Origin: Shimia sp047124445
GTDB lineage: Bacteria > Pseudomonadota > Alphaproteobacteria > Rhodobacterales > Rhodobacteraceae
DNA length: 64,000 bases
Assembly: GCF_047124445.1 (NCBI RefSeq)
Contig: NZ_CP138921.1
Coordinates: 4,304,363-4,368,362 of the forward strand
Direction of reading: 5' to 3'
The position numbers and the translations under genes were made by a program. Positions within the stretch are counted from its first letter, which is position 1. Every line of letters starts with the position of its first letter. The notes below the pieces were generated by a model. It did not search any database. It was not told the origin of the DNA and saw only the letters and a list, made by a program, of their open reading frames with translations. Below, in pieces: positions 1 to 8,445 of the stretch.

Positions 1-1544
1 ATGTCCCACTGCAAACGGGTCAGGAACACCACGTCACCATCATTGTCGTAGCTGATATGCTGCTTGTTCATATCCGCAAACTTTTCAACCGCTTGGCGCT
101 CACCGTGTACCCAACGGGCAGAGGTGAACTGGCTCTGTTCAAACCGCACGGGCAACCCGTATTCCATTTCGATCCGGCTGGCGAGCACTTCAAACTGAAG
201 CTGGCCAACCACGCCCACAATGAATCCCGAACCAATCATCGGCTTGAAGACCTTCGCAGCGCCTTCTTCAGCAAACTGCATCAGCGCCTTTTCAAGGTGT
301 TTGGCCTTCAGCGGGTCGCCCGCGCGGATGCCCTGCAGTAGTTCCGGTGCAAAGCTTGGAATGCCCGACACGCGCAGTGCTTCGCCTTCGGTCAGCGTGT
401 CGCCGATGCGCAGCTGTCCGTGGTTGGGAATGCCAATGATGTCCCCGGCCCAGGCCTCTTCGGCCAACTCGCGGTCAGAGGCCAAAAACAACACCGGGTT
501 GGAGATCGCCATCGGCTTTTTTGTCCGCACATGCGTGAGTTTCATGCCGCGCTTAAAGTGCCCCGAGGCCATGCGTACAAAGGCCACGCGGTCGCGGTGT
601 TTCGGGTCCATATTGGCCTGAACCTTAAACACAAACCCAGCGACTTTCTTCTCCTCGGGTGCAATCTTGCGCGGCTCCGCGCTTTGCGCCTGCGGCTCAG
701 GCCCGTAGGTTCCAATGCCGTCCATCAACTCCTTGACGCCAAAGGAATTGATCGCGGAGCCAAACCAGATCGGCGTCATATGCCCCTCAAGCACCGCCTG
801 CGGGTCCAGCGCCGGCAGCAGCTCTTTGGCCATCTCAACCTCTTCGCGCAGCTGCTTCAGCAGGTGCTCTGGCACGTGATCGGCCAGTTTCGGGTCGTCC
901 AACCCGTCAATCTGCACGCTTTCGGCCACCACGTTCCGGTCCGCCCGGTCCATCAACTCCAGCCGATCGTTGAGCATGTCATAGGTGCCCAGGAAGTCCC
1001 GGCCCACGCCAATCGGCCAGCTGGCAGGTGTCACGTCAATCGCAAGGTTTTCTTGGATTTCGTCAATAATATCGAAGGTATCACGACTTTCGCGGTCCAT
1101 TTTGTTACAAAACGTCAAAATGGGCAGGTCGCGCAAACGGCATACTTCAAACAGTTTCTGCGTCTGGCTTTCCACACCTTTGGCGCCGTCAATCACCATC
1201 ACGGCGGCATCCACTGCGGTCAGCGTCCGGTAGGTGTCTTCCGAAAAATCACTGTGGCCCGGTGTGTCCACCAGGTTGAAACGGAAGGTGCCAAAATCAA
1301 ACGACATCGCAGAGGCCGACACGGAGATCCCGCGGTCCTTTTCCATCTGCATAAAGTCAGAGCGCGTGCGACGCGCCTCGCCCTTGGCCCGCACCTGACC
1401 GGCCATCTGAATCGCGCCGCCATACAGGAGGAACTTTTCGGTCAGTGTGGTCTTACCGGCGTCCGGGTGCGAGATGATCGCAAAAGTGCGACGTCGCGCA
1501 ATCTCGGGCGGCAATTCGGGGCGGTTTGTCTGCGTGTCCAACAT
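1..1544 (-). CDS. prfC: Peptide chain release factor 3, 3' end cut by window edge
   Basis: This is the GTPase that removes RF1/RF2 from the ribosome after peptide release. The frame runs unbroken from an ATG at 1544 to the left edge. It gives 514 residues of a family that is usually about 530, so only the extreme C-terminus is missing. The G-domain motifs are clear: HPDAGKTT near residues 26-33, RGISV at 71-75, DTPGH at 93-97 and NKMD at 147-150. The C-terminal part has the RF3-type stretch FKPMIGSGFIVGVVGQLQFE. RF3 is told from EF-G by its length and by this C-terminal half. It is probably monocistronic: the next gene upstream on this strand ends 53 bases away. Confidence 0.97.
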   Translation of the reverse strand, partial: MLDTQTNRPELPPEIARRRTFAIISHPDAGKTTLTEKFLLYGGAIQMAGQVRAKGEARRTRSDFMQMEKDRGISVSASAMSFDFGTFRFNLVDTPGHSDFSEDTYRTLTAVDAAVMVIDGAKGVESQTQKLFEVCRLRDLPILTFCNKMDRESRDTFDIIDEIQENLAIDVTPASWPIGVGRDFLGTYDMLNDRLELMDRADRNVVAESVQIDGLDDPKLADHVPEHLLKQLREEVEMAKELLPALDPQAVLEGHMTPIWFGSAINSFGVKELMDGIGTYGPEPQAQSAEPRKIAPEEKKVAGFVFKVQANMDPKHRDRVAFVRMASGHFKRGMKLTHVRTKKPMAISNPVLFLASDRELAEEAWAGDIIGIPNHGQLRIGDTLTEGEALRVSGIPSFAPELLQGIRAGDPLKAKHLEKALMQFAEEGAAKVFKPMIGSGFIVGVVGQLQFEVLASRIEMEYGLPVRFEQSQFTSARWVHGERQAVEKFADMNKQHISYDNDGDVVFLTRLQWD

Positions 1545-1596
1545 GTCCGCGCGTATAGGTCGCAAAGCGCCAATTCGCAAGGAAAAGCGGCGCGCC

Positions 1597-2619
1597 TTAC
1601 TTGGAGGACGCCCGCTTCAAAAGCTCCACCGCGTCAGGACGATCCAGCAGGCTTTCATGCACCTCAAGGTGTGCCTGAGGCATGCCGCGCGCCGCATTGG
1701 ATGCTGGACGCAGGCGTTCTTTCACCTCTTCCGGCACTGCAGGGCGAGTGCGCGTGTCCATCTGCATGGTTTCCGCCGAAATCCCCTCGGCAAAAATGAT
1801 CTGATGGGTGTCAAACATGATCTGGTAGTAGTCCACAAACCCGCCTTCGTCGGCGAAGACCGTGTCCCCATTCACCAGATGCCGCGCTTTGATCAGAAGC
1901 TCGCTGCGCCCCACACCAATGTGGTCATGGCGCTGATAGACAAACAGCCGGTGATCCGGGCTCACTCGCAGATCCTGCGTGTTGTTTAGAGTGCCCGCGG
2001 TAATCACGATCGGGGCAAACTCGCCGCTGGCACGCTGCACGGCGTGTCCAATCCAACGCACTTCCTGCGGGCCATCATCCCGCGTCAACACGCGATCGCC
2101 CACGGACAAGTCTTCCACCCGACGCTGTTCGCCTGTGGCCATGGTGATGCGAGTGCCACCAGTGAAACTCACACAGGCCAGCTGCGCCAGCTTGGTGGAG
2201 GCCGCGCCACGATCAATGCCCACAAGCACGTAGTCACATTTGGGCGTCAGCGGGGCCAATGGCGCGCCGTAGACTTCCACCACACCGCCGTCGTCGTCCA
2301 CTTCGACAAGAACCAGCACCTCAATGGTGTCACCGCTTGGCGGCATAAACGTGGCCACACAATCCAGATACACCCGCGCGTCTTTGGTGCCGAGGCTGTA
2401 ATCGCTGGCAATGAAATGCTGTCCGTCGCTGTCGGTGCGCAGCGCAAGGCTCTGTTCTTCCGCATCTTGGTTCAGCGTATAAATATCGTCTGGCACCAGT
2501 TCTTCCGCAAAAGACAGGGAATCACCAAGGTTCGCCCCATCCATCACCACAAAGGCATCCGCCGGATAAACCGGTAGGCGTTGGGAGGGTTGGGAGCTGT
2601 CTTGGACTTGGGACGTCAT
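1597..2619 (-). CDS. Hint-domain (hedgehog/intein, Hint_2) protein
   Basis: This 340-residue protein has a Hint module at about residues 150-285. It shows the entry motif SFTGGTRI (151-158) and the late motif SPDHRLFV (220-227). Hint domains carry out autoproteolysis or splicing in hedgehog proteins and inteins. Hint_2 proteins are common in roseobacters, but their substrate is unknown. The usual nucleophile position (often CFTxGT) is Ser151 here, with Cys149 two residues before it. Residues 1-145 are acidic and unrecognised, and the last 50 residues carry no domain I know. There is no signal peptide and no RTX repeat. It stands alone between prfC and a divergent SDR gene. The family call is firm; the function is unknown. 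Confidence 0.85.
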   Translation of the reverse strand: MTSQVQDSSQPSQRLPVYPADAFVVMDGANLGDSLSFAEELVPDDIYTLNQDAEEQSLALRTDSDGQHFIASDYSLGTKDARVYLDCVATFMPPSGDTIEVLVLVEVDDDGGVVEVYGAPLAPLTPKCDYVLVGIDRGAASTKLAQLACVSFTGGTRITMATGEQRRVEDLSVGDRVLTRDDGPQEVRWIGHAVQRASGEFAPIVITAGTLNNTQDLRVSPDHRLFVYQRHDHIGVGRSELLIKARHLVNGDTVFADEGGFVDYYQIMFDTHQIIFAEGISAETMQMDTRTRPAVPEEVKERLRPASNAARGMPQAHLEVHESLLDRPDAVELLKRASSK

Positions 2620-2767
2620 AACTTACCTACTTTAGTGTACTGCACGCTTTCTTTGAACAAGTGAAGTGACACGCAAATGTGGCAGCACAATGCCATAGCC
2701 CCGGCATTATACTGGCATCATTCCTAATTTGGGTATTTCTTACCCCCACAACAACGGGGAGATTCGC

Positions 2768-3547
2768 ATGGAATTGGGAATTAAAGGTAAACGCGCACTG
2801 GTTTGTGCGTCCTCAAAAGGTCTTGGTTTGGGCTGTGCTCGCGCTCTGGCTGCGGAAGGTGTCGATCTGATCATGAACGCGCGCGGCGTTGAAGCGCTTG
2901 AGGCCGCCGCCGCTGACATCCGGTCCGAATTTGGTGTGGATGTTCAGGCAATTGCCTGTGACGTGACCACCACTGAGGGCCAAGCCAAACTGATTGAAGC
3001 TGCGCAAGGCGTGGATATTCTGGTCAACAATGCCGGCGGCCCGCCTCCAGGCATGTGGACCGATTGGGACCGTGACGATTTCATTTCCGCCTTGGACGCC
3101 AACATGCTTGCCCCCATTGCGCTGATCAAAGCGCTTGTTCCGGGCATGATGGAACGAGGCTGGGGCCGCGTGGTGAACATCACTTCTGTCTCGGTCAAGT
3201 CCCCGATTCCGGTGCTGGGCTTGTCCAACGCCGCCCGCGCAGGCCTCACTGGCTATGTCGCAGGCACCGCGCGTCAGGTGGCGGGTAAAGGCGTTACCAT
3301 CAACAACCTGCTGCCAGGCATCCACGCCACCGACCGCGCCGTGTCTCTAGACAAGGCTGTGACCGAGCAACAGGGCATCTCCATGGAAGAGGCAAAGGCC
3401 CAACGTGCCGCCACCATCCCCGCCGGCCGCTACGGTACCTCAGATGAGTTTGGCGCCACCTGTGCCTTCCTGTGTTCCCATCACGCAGGCTTTATCGTCG
3501 GGCAGAATGTTCTGCTGGACGGCGGTGCCTTCGCATCTGCTATGTAA
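2768..3547 (+). CDS. Atypical SDR-family oxidoreductase (FabG-like) lacking catalytic Tyr/Lys
   Basis: This is a 259-residue Rossmann-fold short-chain dehydrogenase relative. The ATG at 2768 is chosen because GGGGA lies seven bases upstream; an in-frame ATG at 2729 lacks a site. The nucleotide-binding loop reads CASSKGLGLG (13-22) rather than TGxxxGIG, and NNAG (87-90) is intact. Ser140 fits the catalytic serine. Where YxxxK is expected the protein has SNAAR (153-157), so both catalytic residues are changed. An SDR subgroup resembling beta-ketoacyl-ACP reductase but without the tetrad is known. The substrate, and whether it is a reductase at all, cannot be told from sequence. It lies 18 bases upstream of the AlkC-like gene and may be cotranscribed with it. 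Confidence 0.85.
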   Translation: MELGIKGKRALVCASSKGLGLGCARALAAEGVDLIMNARGVEALEAAAADIRSEFGVDVQAIACDVTTTEGQAKLIEAAQGVDILVNNAGGPPPGMWTDWDRDDFISALDANMLAPIALIKALVPGMMERGWGRVVNITSVSVKSPIPVLGLSNAARAGLTGYVAGTARQVAGKGVTINNLLPGIHATDRAVSLDKAVTEQQGISMEEAKAQRAATIPAGRYGTSDEFGATCAFLCSHHAGFIVGQNVLLDGGAFASAM

Positions 3548-3565
3548 GCGCGAGTAAGTAACTAA

Positions 3566-4720
3566 ATGGCGCGAGGTGTGGGTGTGTCCCAGGGTTTTTC
3601 TCTGAAAGATGAGTTGTTTAACGCAGATAGTCTCGGCGATCTGGCGGCAGAGTTTGCCGCCGGAGTGCCTGGGTTCGATGGTGAGGACTTTCATCAAGAA
3701 GTTGTGGCAGGGCTTCAGGGGCGCGAGCTCATGGAGCGTATGGAATGGATTGCCGACTGCATCGAAAAACGCCTCGCGCCAGACTTCCCCGAAATGGCGG
3801 ACCAGCTTGAGGCGGCCATGCCTCCCGCGCTTGATCCAACTCTGAAGGACGATGACTTTGGTCGCTTCATCCATGCTGTGCCTGGCATTCTTGCCACCCG
3901 CCACGGAGTCGAAGAGCACCGCGATCGGGCGCTGGACTTGCTGGAAGAGGCGACCAAGCGCTTCTCCATGGAGTTCTACATCCGCGCATTTATAAACCGT
4001 TGGCCGGAGGAAACCTTTGCCCGCCTGCATGACTGGGCCGAGAATGCCAACTACCACGTCCGCCGTCTGGTGAGCGAAGGCACCCGACCCAAATTGCCTT
4101 GGGCAAAGAAGATCGACATCGATCCGATGTCCACGCTGCCTCTCCTGGCAAAATTGCATGCCGATCCAACGCGCTACGTGACCCGGTCGGTGTCCAACCA
4201 CCTCAATGACATTTCCAAACTCTCCACCGACACGGTGGTCAGCCAGCTTTCCGACTGGAAAGAGCAGGGCGAGCAGGCCACCAAAGAACTGGACTGGATG
4301 ACGCGCCACTCCCTGCGCACAGCCGTCAAAGCAGGCCATTCCGGCGCGCTGTCGATGCTGGGGTTCCACGCAGACGCGCCCATCACTTTGGATAGCCTTT
4401 CGGTCGGCGGCGACAGCATCCAGATCGGCGACGCATTACAAGTCGAAACAACACTGTCCACGGAGGGCACATCCCCTGTGCCGGTGATGGTCGACTATGT
4501 GCTGAGTTTCCATCGCCCCAACGGGCGCGGCAGTGACAAGGTCTTTAAGCTCAAGCAAGGCAAAATCCCTGCTGGAAAGTCACTCACACTGGCCAAAAAG
4601 CATCCGCTCAAAGCCAACGCCAGCACATTTCAACTACATCCCGGCCCGCACAAGCTGGCCATTCAGGTCAACGGTCGTGTGCTTGGGGATGTGGCGTTTA
4701 ACCTGACGGATCCGACGTAA
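3566..4720 (+). CDS. alkC: AlkC-type DNA alkylation repair glycosylase with C-terminal Ig-like domain
   Basis: This is a 384-residue HEAT-like repeat protein of the AlkC/AlkD class. These glycosylases excise alkylated purines such as 3-methyladenine without flipping the base out. Its N-terminal FSLKDELFNADS and the stretch HVRRLVSEGTRPKLPWAKKI (about residues 155-174) are typical of AlkC rather than AlkD. After the helical part (to about 280) comes a beta-rich segment of about 100 residues with alternating hydrophobics. It fits the immunoglobulin-like domain reported on some AlkC proteins. The start at 3566 has no strong Shine-Dalgarno sequence. A later start would remove only the first residues before FSLKD. 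No ada or alkA gene is nearby. Confidence 0.85.
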   Translation: MARGVGVSQGFSLKDELFNADSLGDLAAEFAAGVPGFDGEDFHQEVVAGLQGRELMERMEWIADCIEKRLAPDFPEMADQLEAAMPPALDPTLKDDDFGRFIHAVPGILATRHGVEEHRDRALDLLEEATKRFSMEFYIRAFINRWPEETFARLHDWAENANYHVRRLVSEGTRPKLPWAKKIDIDPMSTLPLLAKLHADPTRYVTRSVSNHLNDISKLSTDTVVSQLSDWKEQGEQATKELDWMTRHSLRTAVKAGHSGALSMLGFHADAPITLDSLSVGGDSIQIGDALQVETTLSTEGTSPVPVMVDYVLSFHRPNGRGSDKVFKLKQGKIPAGKSLTLAKKHPLKANASTFQLHPGPHKLAIQVNGRVLGDVAFNLTDPT

Positions 4721-4811
4721 CCCTCTGACGTTTCATCACGTTTCTGTGGGGCGGCTAGCCTGACCTCTGGCCGCCTGCTAGGTCGGTTTCAATTCTGAAC
4801 GGGACACGACC

Positions 4812-6197
4812 ATGCACGCCGCCACACTCATCACCATATTCGCCGCTATCCTTTTGCTCAGCCTTGTTGTCGCCCCGAAACGGGCCACAGTTGTGGGCTT
4901 CTTTGGCGGGCAGACCGCAGAAGGGCAGGCGCCGTCGCTGTGGACCTTGGTGCTGTCGCAGGTCACCACCTGGATCTTCGCCCGGTCCCTGATGAATGCC
5001 GCCATCCTAGGTTTCTACTACGGAATTGCGGGCACCTTGGCCTACGCGGCTTACTACGCGTCCTTCCTGACAGGAGGCTACATCGTGAACCGTATGCGCG
5101 TGCAGGGCGCCGGCTCGGTGCAGGACTGGCTCACCTCGCGCTTTGGCACCCCCGGCACCACTGCCTACAACGTGGTGATTGCGCTGCGGCTTTTGTCCGA
5201 AGTGTTCGCCAATTTGCTGGTCGTTGGCTTGATCTTCAGCGCGGCGCTGCCTGAGGTTGCCAATGCGGGCACCATCTCCATCCTGATCGTTGGTGTGGTC
5301 GCGCTGGCTTACTCCGCATGGGGTGGGCTCTCCGCTGCCTTGCGCACCGACGTCATGCAGATGCTGCTGTTTCTTGTTGTGTTTGGCATCGCCTTTGTTG
5401 CGCTGGTGCTGCGCCCTGAGTTCGATCTCGGTGCTGTCCTCACAGCGCCTGGTGCCTCTGGCCCGCACAACGGCTGGGTGCTTCTGCTGGTCGCCGCGCT
5501 TCAGGTGTTTTCCTATCCTGTACATGACCCGGTGATGATGGACCGCGGCTTCCTCGCGGATCGCGACACCACCCGCAAAAGCTTCCTGCACGCTTTCTGG
5601 CTGTCCACGCTTTGCATCATCGCGTTTGGTTTCTTTGGCATTCAGGCCTCGCTTGAGGGCGCCGCTTATGAAGGTCAGTTGATCGGCACCTGGAGCACGA
5701 TGTTCCCAACTTGGGTCTTCACCTTGCTGATCCTCTCGCTCTTGGTGTCTGCACTATCCACACTGGACTCCGCGCTGAGCTCCGCCGCCCGTCTGGTGGT
5801 CGAGGAACTCAAACTCGCGCCGCGCACGCTGGTTGGCGGCCGTGTTGCCATGTTGGTCTTTGCTCTCGCTGGTGGCGCGCTGACCCTTTGGGGCAACCAA
5901 ACCCTATTTGATGCCGTTGCCGTGTCCGGCACTGCTTCGATGTTCCTCACCCCTGTACTGGTTGCCAGCCTGATCGGCGGCCGGGACGTCCCGCTCTGGT
6001 CCTACATGGCCTGCTTCTTCGCGGCGCTTTACGGCGCCGCTGCCTATATGTTTCGCGATACGGAATTTGTAGCCCAGTTCCTGTATGATGGTCACAAATA
6101 CGAGCAGCTCCTGCAGATCTGCGTCATCGTTCTGGCCGTCGGATTTGCCGCAGTCCTGATCGGGAGCCGCAGGGTTGAAGCACGGGTAGGGGGCTGA
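4812..6197 (+). CDS. Sodium:solute symporter family (SSS) transporter
   Basis: This 461-residue polytopic membrane protein has about 13 hydrophobic segments and the general pattern of the SSS/PutP family. It includes a glycine-rich first half, GSVQDWLTSRFGTPG near residue 100, and conserved small residues in the YSAWGGLSAALRTDVMQ loop. These carriers bring in amino acids, organic acids or sugars with Na+. The substrate cannot be predicted. The gene is followed by an ABC ATPase gene 52 bases downstream on the same strand and may share its transcript. The start is preceded by GGGAC within tctgaacgggacacgacc, a modest ribosome-binding site. Confidence 0.88.
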   Translation: MHAATLITIFAAILLLSLVVAPKRATVVGFFGGQTAEGQAPSLWTLVLSQVTTWIFARSLMNAAILGFYYGIAGTLAYAAYYASFLTGGYIVNRMRVQGAGSVQDWLTSRFGTPGTTAYNVVIALRLLSEVFANLLVVGLIFSAALPEVANAGTISILIVGVVALAYSAWGGLSAALRTDVMQMLLFLVVFGIAFVALVLRPEFDLGAVLTAPGASGPHNGWVLLLVAALQVFSYPVHDPVMMDRGFLADRDTTRKSFLHAFWLSTLCIIAFGFFGIQASLEGAAYEGQLIGTWSTMFPTWVFTLLILSLLVSALSTLDSALSSAARLVVEELKLAPRTLVGGRVAMLVFALAGGALTLWGNQTLFDAVAVSGTASMFLTPVLVASLIGGRDVPLWSYMACFFAALYGAAAYMFRDTEFVAQFLYDGHKYEQLLQICVIVLAVGFAAVLIGSRRVEARVGG

Positions 6198-6249
6198 TAC
6201 ACCACTGCGAAACCCGATGAAAAACATCGGGGATTGCAAGAGGCCTCCC

Positions 6250-7347
6250 GTGCAGCTGACATCTACTTCGACGCCACCACGTTTGGAAATCCGCAACCTG
6301 CGCCGCCGCTTTGGCAACCGGCAGGTTGTGGACGATGTGTCTCTGACGTTGCAATCGGGCAAGGTCACCTGCCTGCTTGGTCCGTCCGGCTGTGGCAAGT
6401 CCACCACCCTGCGCATGATCGCCGGTGTGGACATGCAAGACAGCGGCGAAATCTATGTGGATGGCAAGCTGATCTGTGACACCGTGTTTCGCATCCCGCC
6501 GGAACGCCGTCAGATTGGCTTGATGTTTCAAGACTTTGCGCTCTTCCCACACCTCTCGGTGAGCGATAACGTCGCCTTTGGCCTCAAAGGCAGCAAAGAC
6601 GAAAAACGCGCCCGCGTTGAGGAACTTCTGGCGAAGGTGAACCTCGGTTGGGCCATCGACAAGTACCCGCACCTACTGTCGGGTGGCGAGCAACAGCGTA
6701 TTGCCTTGGCCCGTGCCTTGGCCCCACGACCGCGCATCATGCTGATGGATGAGCCGTTCTCCGGCCTCGACAACCGTCTGCGCGACGGCATCCGCGACGA
6801 GACTTTAGCGGTGCTCAAAGAAGAAGACACCGCCGTGTTGCTGGTCACGCACGAGCCGGAAGAGGCCATGCGTATGGCTGACGAAATTGCGCTGATGCGC
6901 GACGGTGTCATCGTCCAACAGGGCGCCCCGTACAACATCTACAACGCGCCCAAGGACAAGCAAGCGGTGGCGTTTTTCAGCGACATCAACGTGATTCGTT
7001 CGGTGAGCAACGGCGCACTCACGGAAACGCCTTTTGGTCAGTTCCTGACACCCGGCCTTGCGGACGGCGCGCCGGTCGAAATTGTCATTCGTCCACAGCA
7101 CTTGAAGCTGGACTTTGATCGTCAGGGTAAAGGCCCGCTGCCCACGCCATCAGACGGCGTTGCCGCGCGTGGCATCGTGACCCGCGCCCGCTTCATGGGC
7201 AACGAGAGCCTCGTGGAGTTCAAAATGGACCATGATGGCTCCGCACTTAAGGTCACCGTGCCGAATGTGTTCCTGCCCAAAGAAGGCACGCCGCTCTGGC
7301 TCACAATCCGCCGCGACCGCTGTTTTGTCTTCCCCGCTGAGACCTGA
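6250..7347 (+). CDS. ABC transporter ATP-binding protein, FbpC/PotA-like with C-terminal TOBE region
   Basis: This is a 365-residue ABC ATPase of the iron(III)/polyamine/spermidine importer class. Walker A is GPSGCGKST (44-52), the signature is LSGGEQQRIALARAL and Walker B ends in LMDEPFSG. The C-terminal 120 residues match a TOBE-type regulatory region (VIRPQHLKL). I chose the GTG at 6250 because AGAGG sits seven bases upstream. The ATG at 6217 would add 11 residues but has no ribosome-binding site. No binding protein or permease is adjacent, so its partners must be encoded elsewhere. It is convergent with the WYL regulator, with six bases between the stop codons. Confidence 0.9.
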   Translation: MQLTSTSTPPRLEIRNLRRRFGNRQVVDDVSLTLQSGKVTCLLGPSGCGKSTTLRMIAGVDMQDSGEIYVDGKLICDTVFRIPPERRQIGLMFQDFALFPHLSVSDNVAFGLKGSKDEKRARVEELLAKVNLGWAIDKYPHLLSGGEQQRIALARALAPRPRIMLMDEPFSGLDNRLRDGIRDETLAVLKEEDTAVLLVTHEPEEAMRMADEIALMRDGVIVQQGAPYNIYNAPKDKQAVAFFSDINVIRSVSNGALTETPFGQFLTPGLADGAPVEIVIRPQHLKLDFDRQGKGPLPTPSDGVAARGIVTRARFMGNESLVEFKMDHDGSALKVTVPNVFLPKEGTPLWLTIRRDRCFVFPAET

Positions 7348-7353
7348 AACGTC

Positions 7354-8025
7354 TTAGCTCTGGGCGAGAAAATCCTTGAGGCTCTTGCCCGGTTCCTCAA
7401 CAAACAAGCTTGGCAACACAGTCAGTTCGGCAATCTGATCCACCCGGATTTTTGCAAACCCGCCAAGAGTTTCGTCCCAGACACCCAACGTCCACACGCG
7501 CCCCCAATAGTCGAGCTTCAGAGGGCGCACGTCCCGCTCGCCCTCATCCGTACTGGTGATCCGCAGCTTTTGCCGTGCCCGAATGGCTTCGCGCAGCGGT
7601 TCAAGGTATTGCAGGGCCTGAGTAGTTTCCGCAAACGGGTACGCGGCGAAGCCAAAGCCGTGGCTCACACCGCCAATCTCCTCCGGCAAAACCGCGTCAA
7701 TCTTCGCGCTCAGACTTTCGGCTGCCGCCCGCAATGGCCCTTCCATGCCGGTGCCAACCACCTCCAACCCAATATGCAGCGCTTCTAATTCCTCTTCGGT
7801 CAGGTTCAACGGCGGCAATGTCAATACCGCCTTCGCACGATACCCTGTGCCGCGTTCGCCTTCGATGGCCACGCCGCTGTTCGCCAAGGTTTGCATGTCG
7901 CGATAGATCGTCCGCAAAGACACCTGCATCGCCGCCGCCAAATCCTCGGCGCGGTGCAAGCCACCATCCTTCAGAATTTCCATCAATCCATAGAGCCGAT
8001 CCGAGCGGTTTTGAGAGCTGGCCAT
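7354..8025 (-). CDS. HTH/WYL-domain transcriptional regulator (YafY/DeoR-like)
   Basis: This 223-residue protein has an N-terminal winged helix (NRSDRLYGLMEILKDGG, then a recognition-helix region MQVSLRTIYRDMQTL near 39-53) and a C-terminal WYL-type domain (DYWGRVWTLGVWDE). WYL domains usually sense a small ligand or nucleic acid. The ATG at 8025 fits the family's N-terminus; an ATG at 8115 would add 30 unmatched residues. Two operator-like repeats lie 23-56 bases upstream of the start (8048-8081), which suggests autoregulation. The gene is divergent from tatA, so the same repeats could affect tat expression, but they sit much closer to this gene. Confidence 0.9.
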   Translation of the reverse strand: MASSQNRSDRLYGLMEILKDGGLHRAEDLAAAMQVSLRTIYRDMQTLANSGVAIEGERGTGYRAKAVLTLPPLNLTEEELEALHIGLEVVGTGMEGPLRAAAESLSAKIDAVLPEEIGGVSHGFGFAAYPFAETTQALQYLEPLREAIRARQKLRITSTDEGERDVRPLKLDYWGRVWTLGVWDETLGGFAKIRVDQIAELTVLPSLFVEEPGKSLKDFLAQS

Positions 8026-8047
8026 AACCTGTGATTCTCCGACTTCC

Positions 8048-8063
8048 TGCCAAAATAATGACA
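8048..8063. promoter_or_regulatory. Operator-like inverted repeat, copy 1 (TGCCA-N6-TGACA)
   Basis: TGCCA at 8048-8052 and TGACA at 8059-8063 flank the spacer AAATAA. The arms pair with one mismatch. The site lies just upstream of the WYL regulator start and is followed 18 bases on by a second, perfect copy. A role as a binding site for that regulator is inferred. Confidence 0.5.
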
Positions 8064-8065
8064 AC

Positions 8066-8081
8066 TGCCACAATAATGGCA
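8066..8081. promoter_or_regulatory. Operator-like inverted repeat, copy 2 (TGCCA-N6-TGGCA)
   Basis: This is a perfect inverted repeat: TGCCA at 8066-8070, spacer CAATAA, TGGCA at 8077-8081. It repeats copy 1 with an 18-base period, close to two helical turns, so two dimers could bind the same face of the DNA. Confidence 0.5.
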
Positions 8082-8214
8082 AAATGGACCGCAAAAACCC
8101 CAAATATCCCGTCACACTCCCGTTAATCCGCCTTTTGCCCCCGCGTCCGGCGCGTTAGGACTTTGCCATGAGACTTAGGCGGCCTTTGTGCCACCGACCA
8201 AGGGAGACAAAGTC

Positions 8215-8430
8215 ATGTTGAACAATATCGGCCTGCCCGGCATCCTTCTGATCGCGGTTGTGGTTCTTGTCCTGTTTGGACGCGGCAAAATCAGCGGCAT
8301 CATGGGCGAAGTTGGCAAAGGCATCACCTCGTTCAAAAAAGGCGTGAACGAAGGCGCCAAAGAACTTGAGGAAGAAGCGGCAGACGCGGCCAAGGACGTG
8401 ACGCCGGCTGACGAAAAAGACAAAGCCTAA
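8215..8430 (+). CDS. tatA: Sec-independent translocase subunit TatA
   Basis: This 71-residue protein has one N-terminal membrane helix (residues about 4-20), then FGRGK, an amphipathic helix and an acidic/basic tail. It is the pore-forming component of the twin-arginine pathway for folded proteins. The ATG at 8215 has AGGGAG seven bases upstream. An in-frame ATG at 8188 would put nine polar residues before the membrane segment and is rejected. It is the first gene of tatABC, with tatB 15 bases downstream. Confidence 0.96.
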   Translation: MLNNIGLPGILLIAVVVLVLFGRGKISGIMGEVGKGITSFKKGVNEGAKELEEEAADAAKDVTPADEKDKA

Positions 8431-8445
8431 GCCGGGCGATCCAAG

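Noticed and set aside
420..1799. Long plus-strand frame of 459 codons
   Set aside because: It lies antisense to prfC and the Hint gene, has no family match, and its composition is that of a reversed coding strand.
2680..2695. TGGCA-N6-TGCCA upstream of the SDR, considered as a sigma-54 promoter
   Set aside because: The spacing between GG and GC is nine rather than ten bases and the -12 element is poor; it may be an operator but I could not support a promoter.
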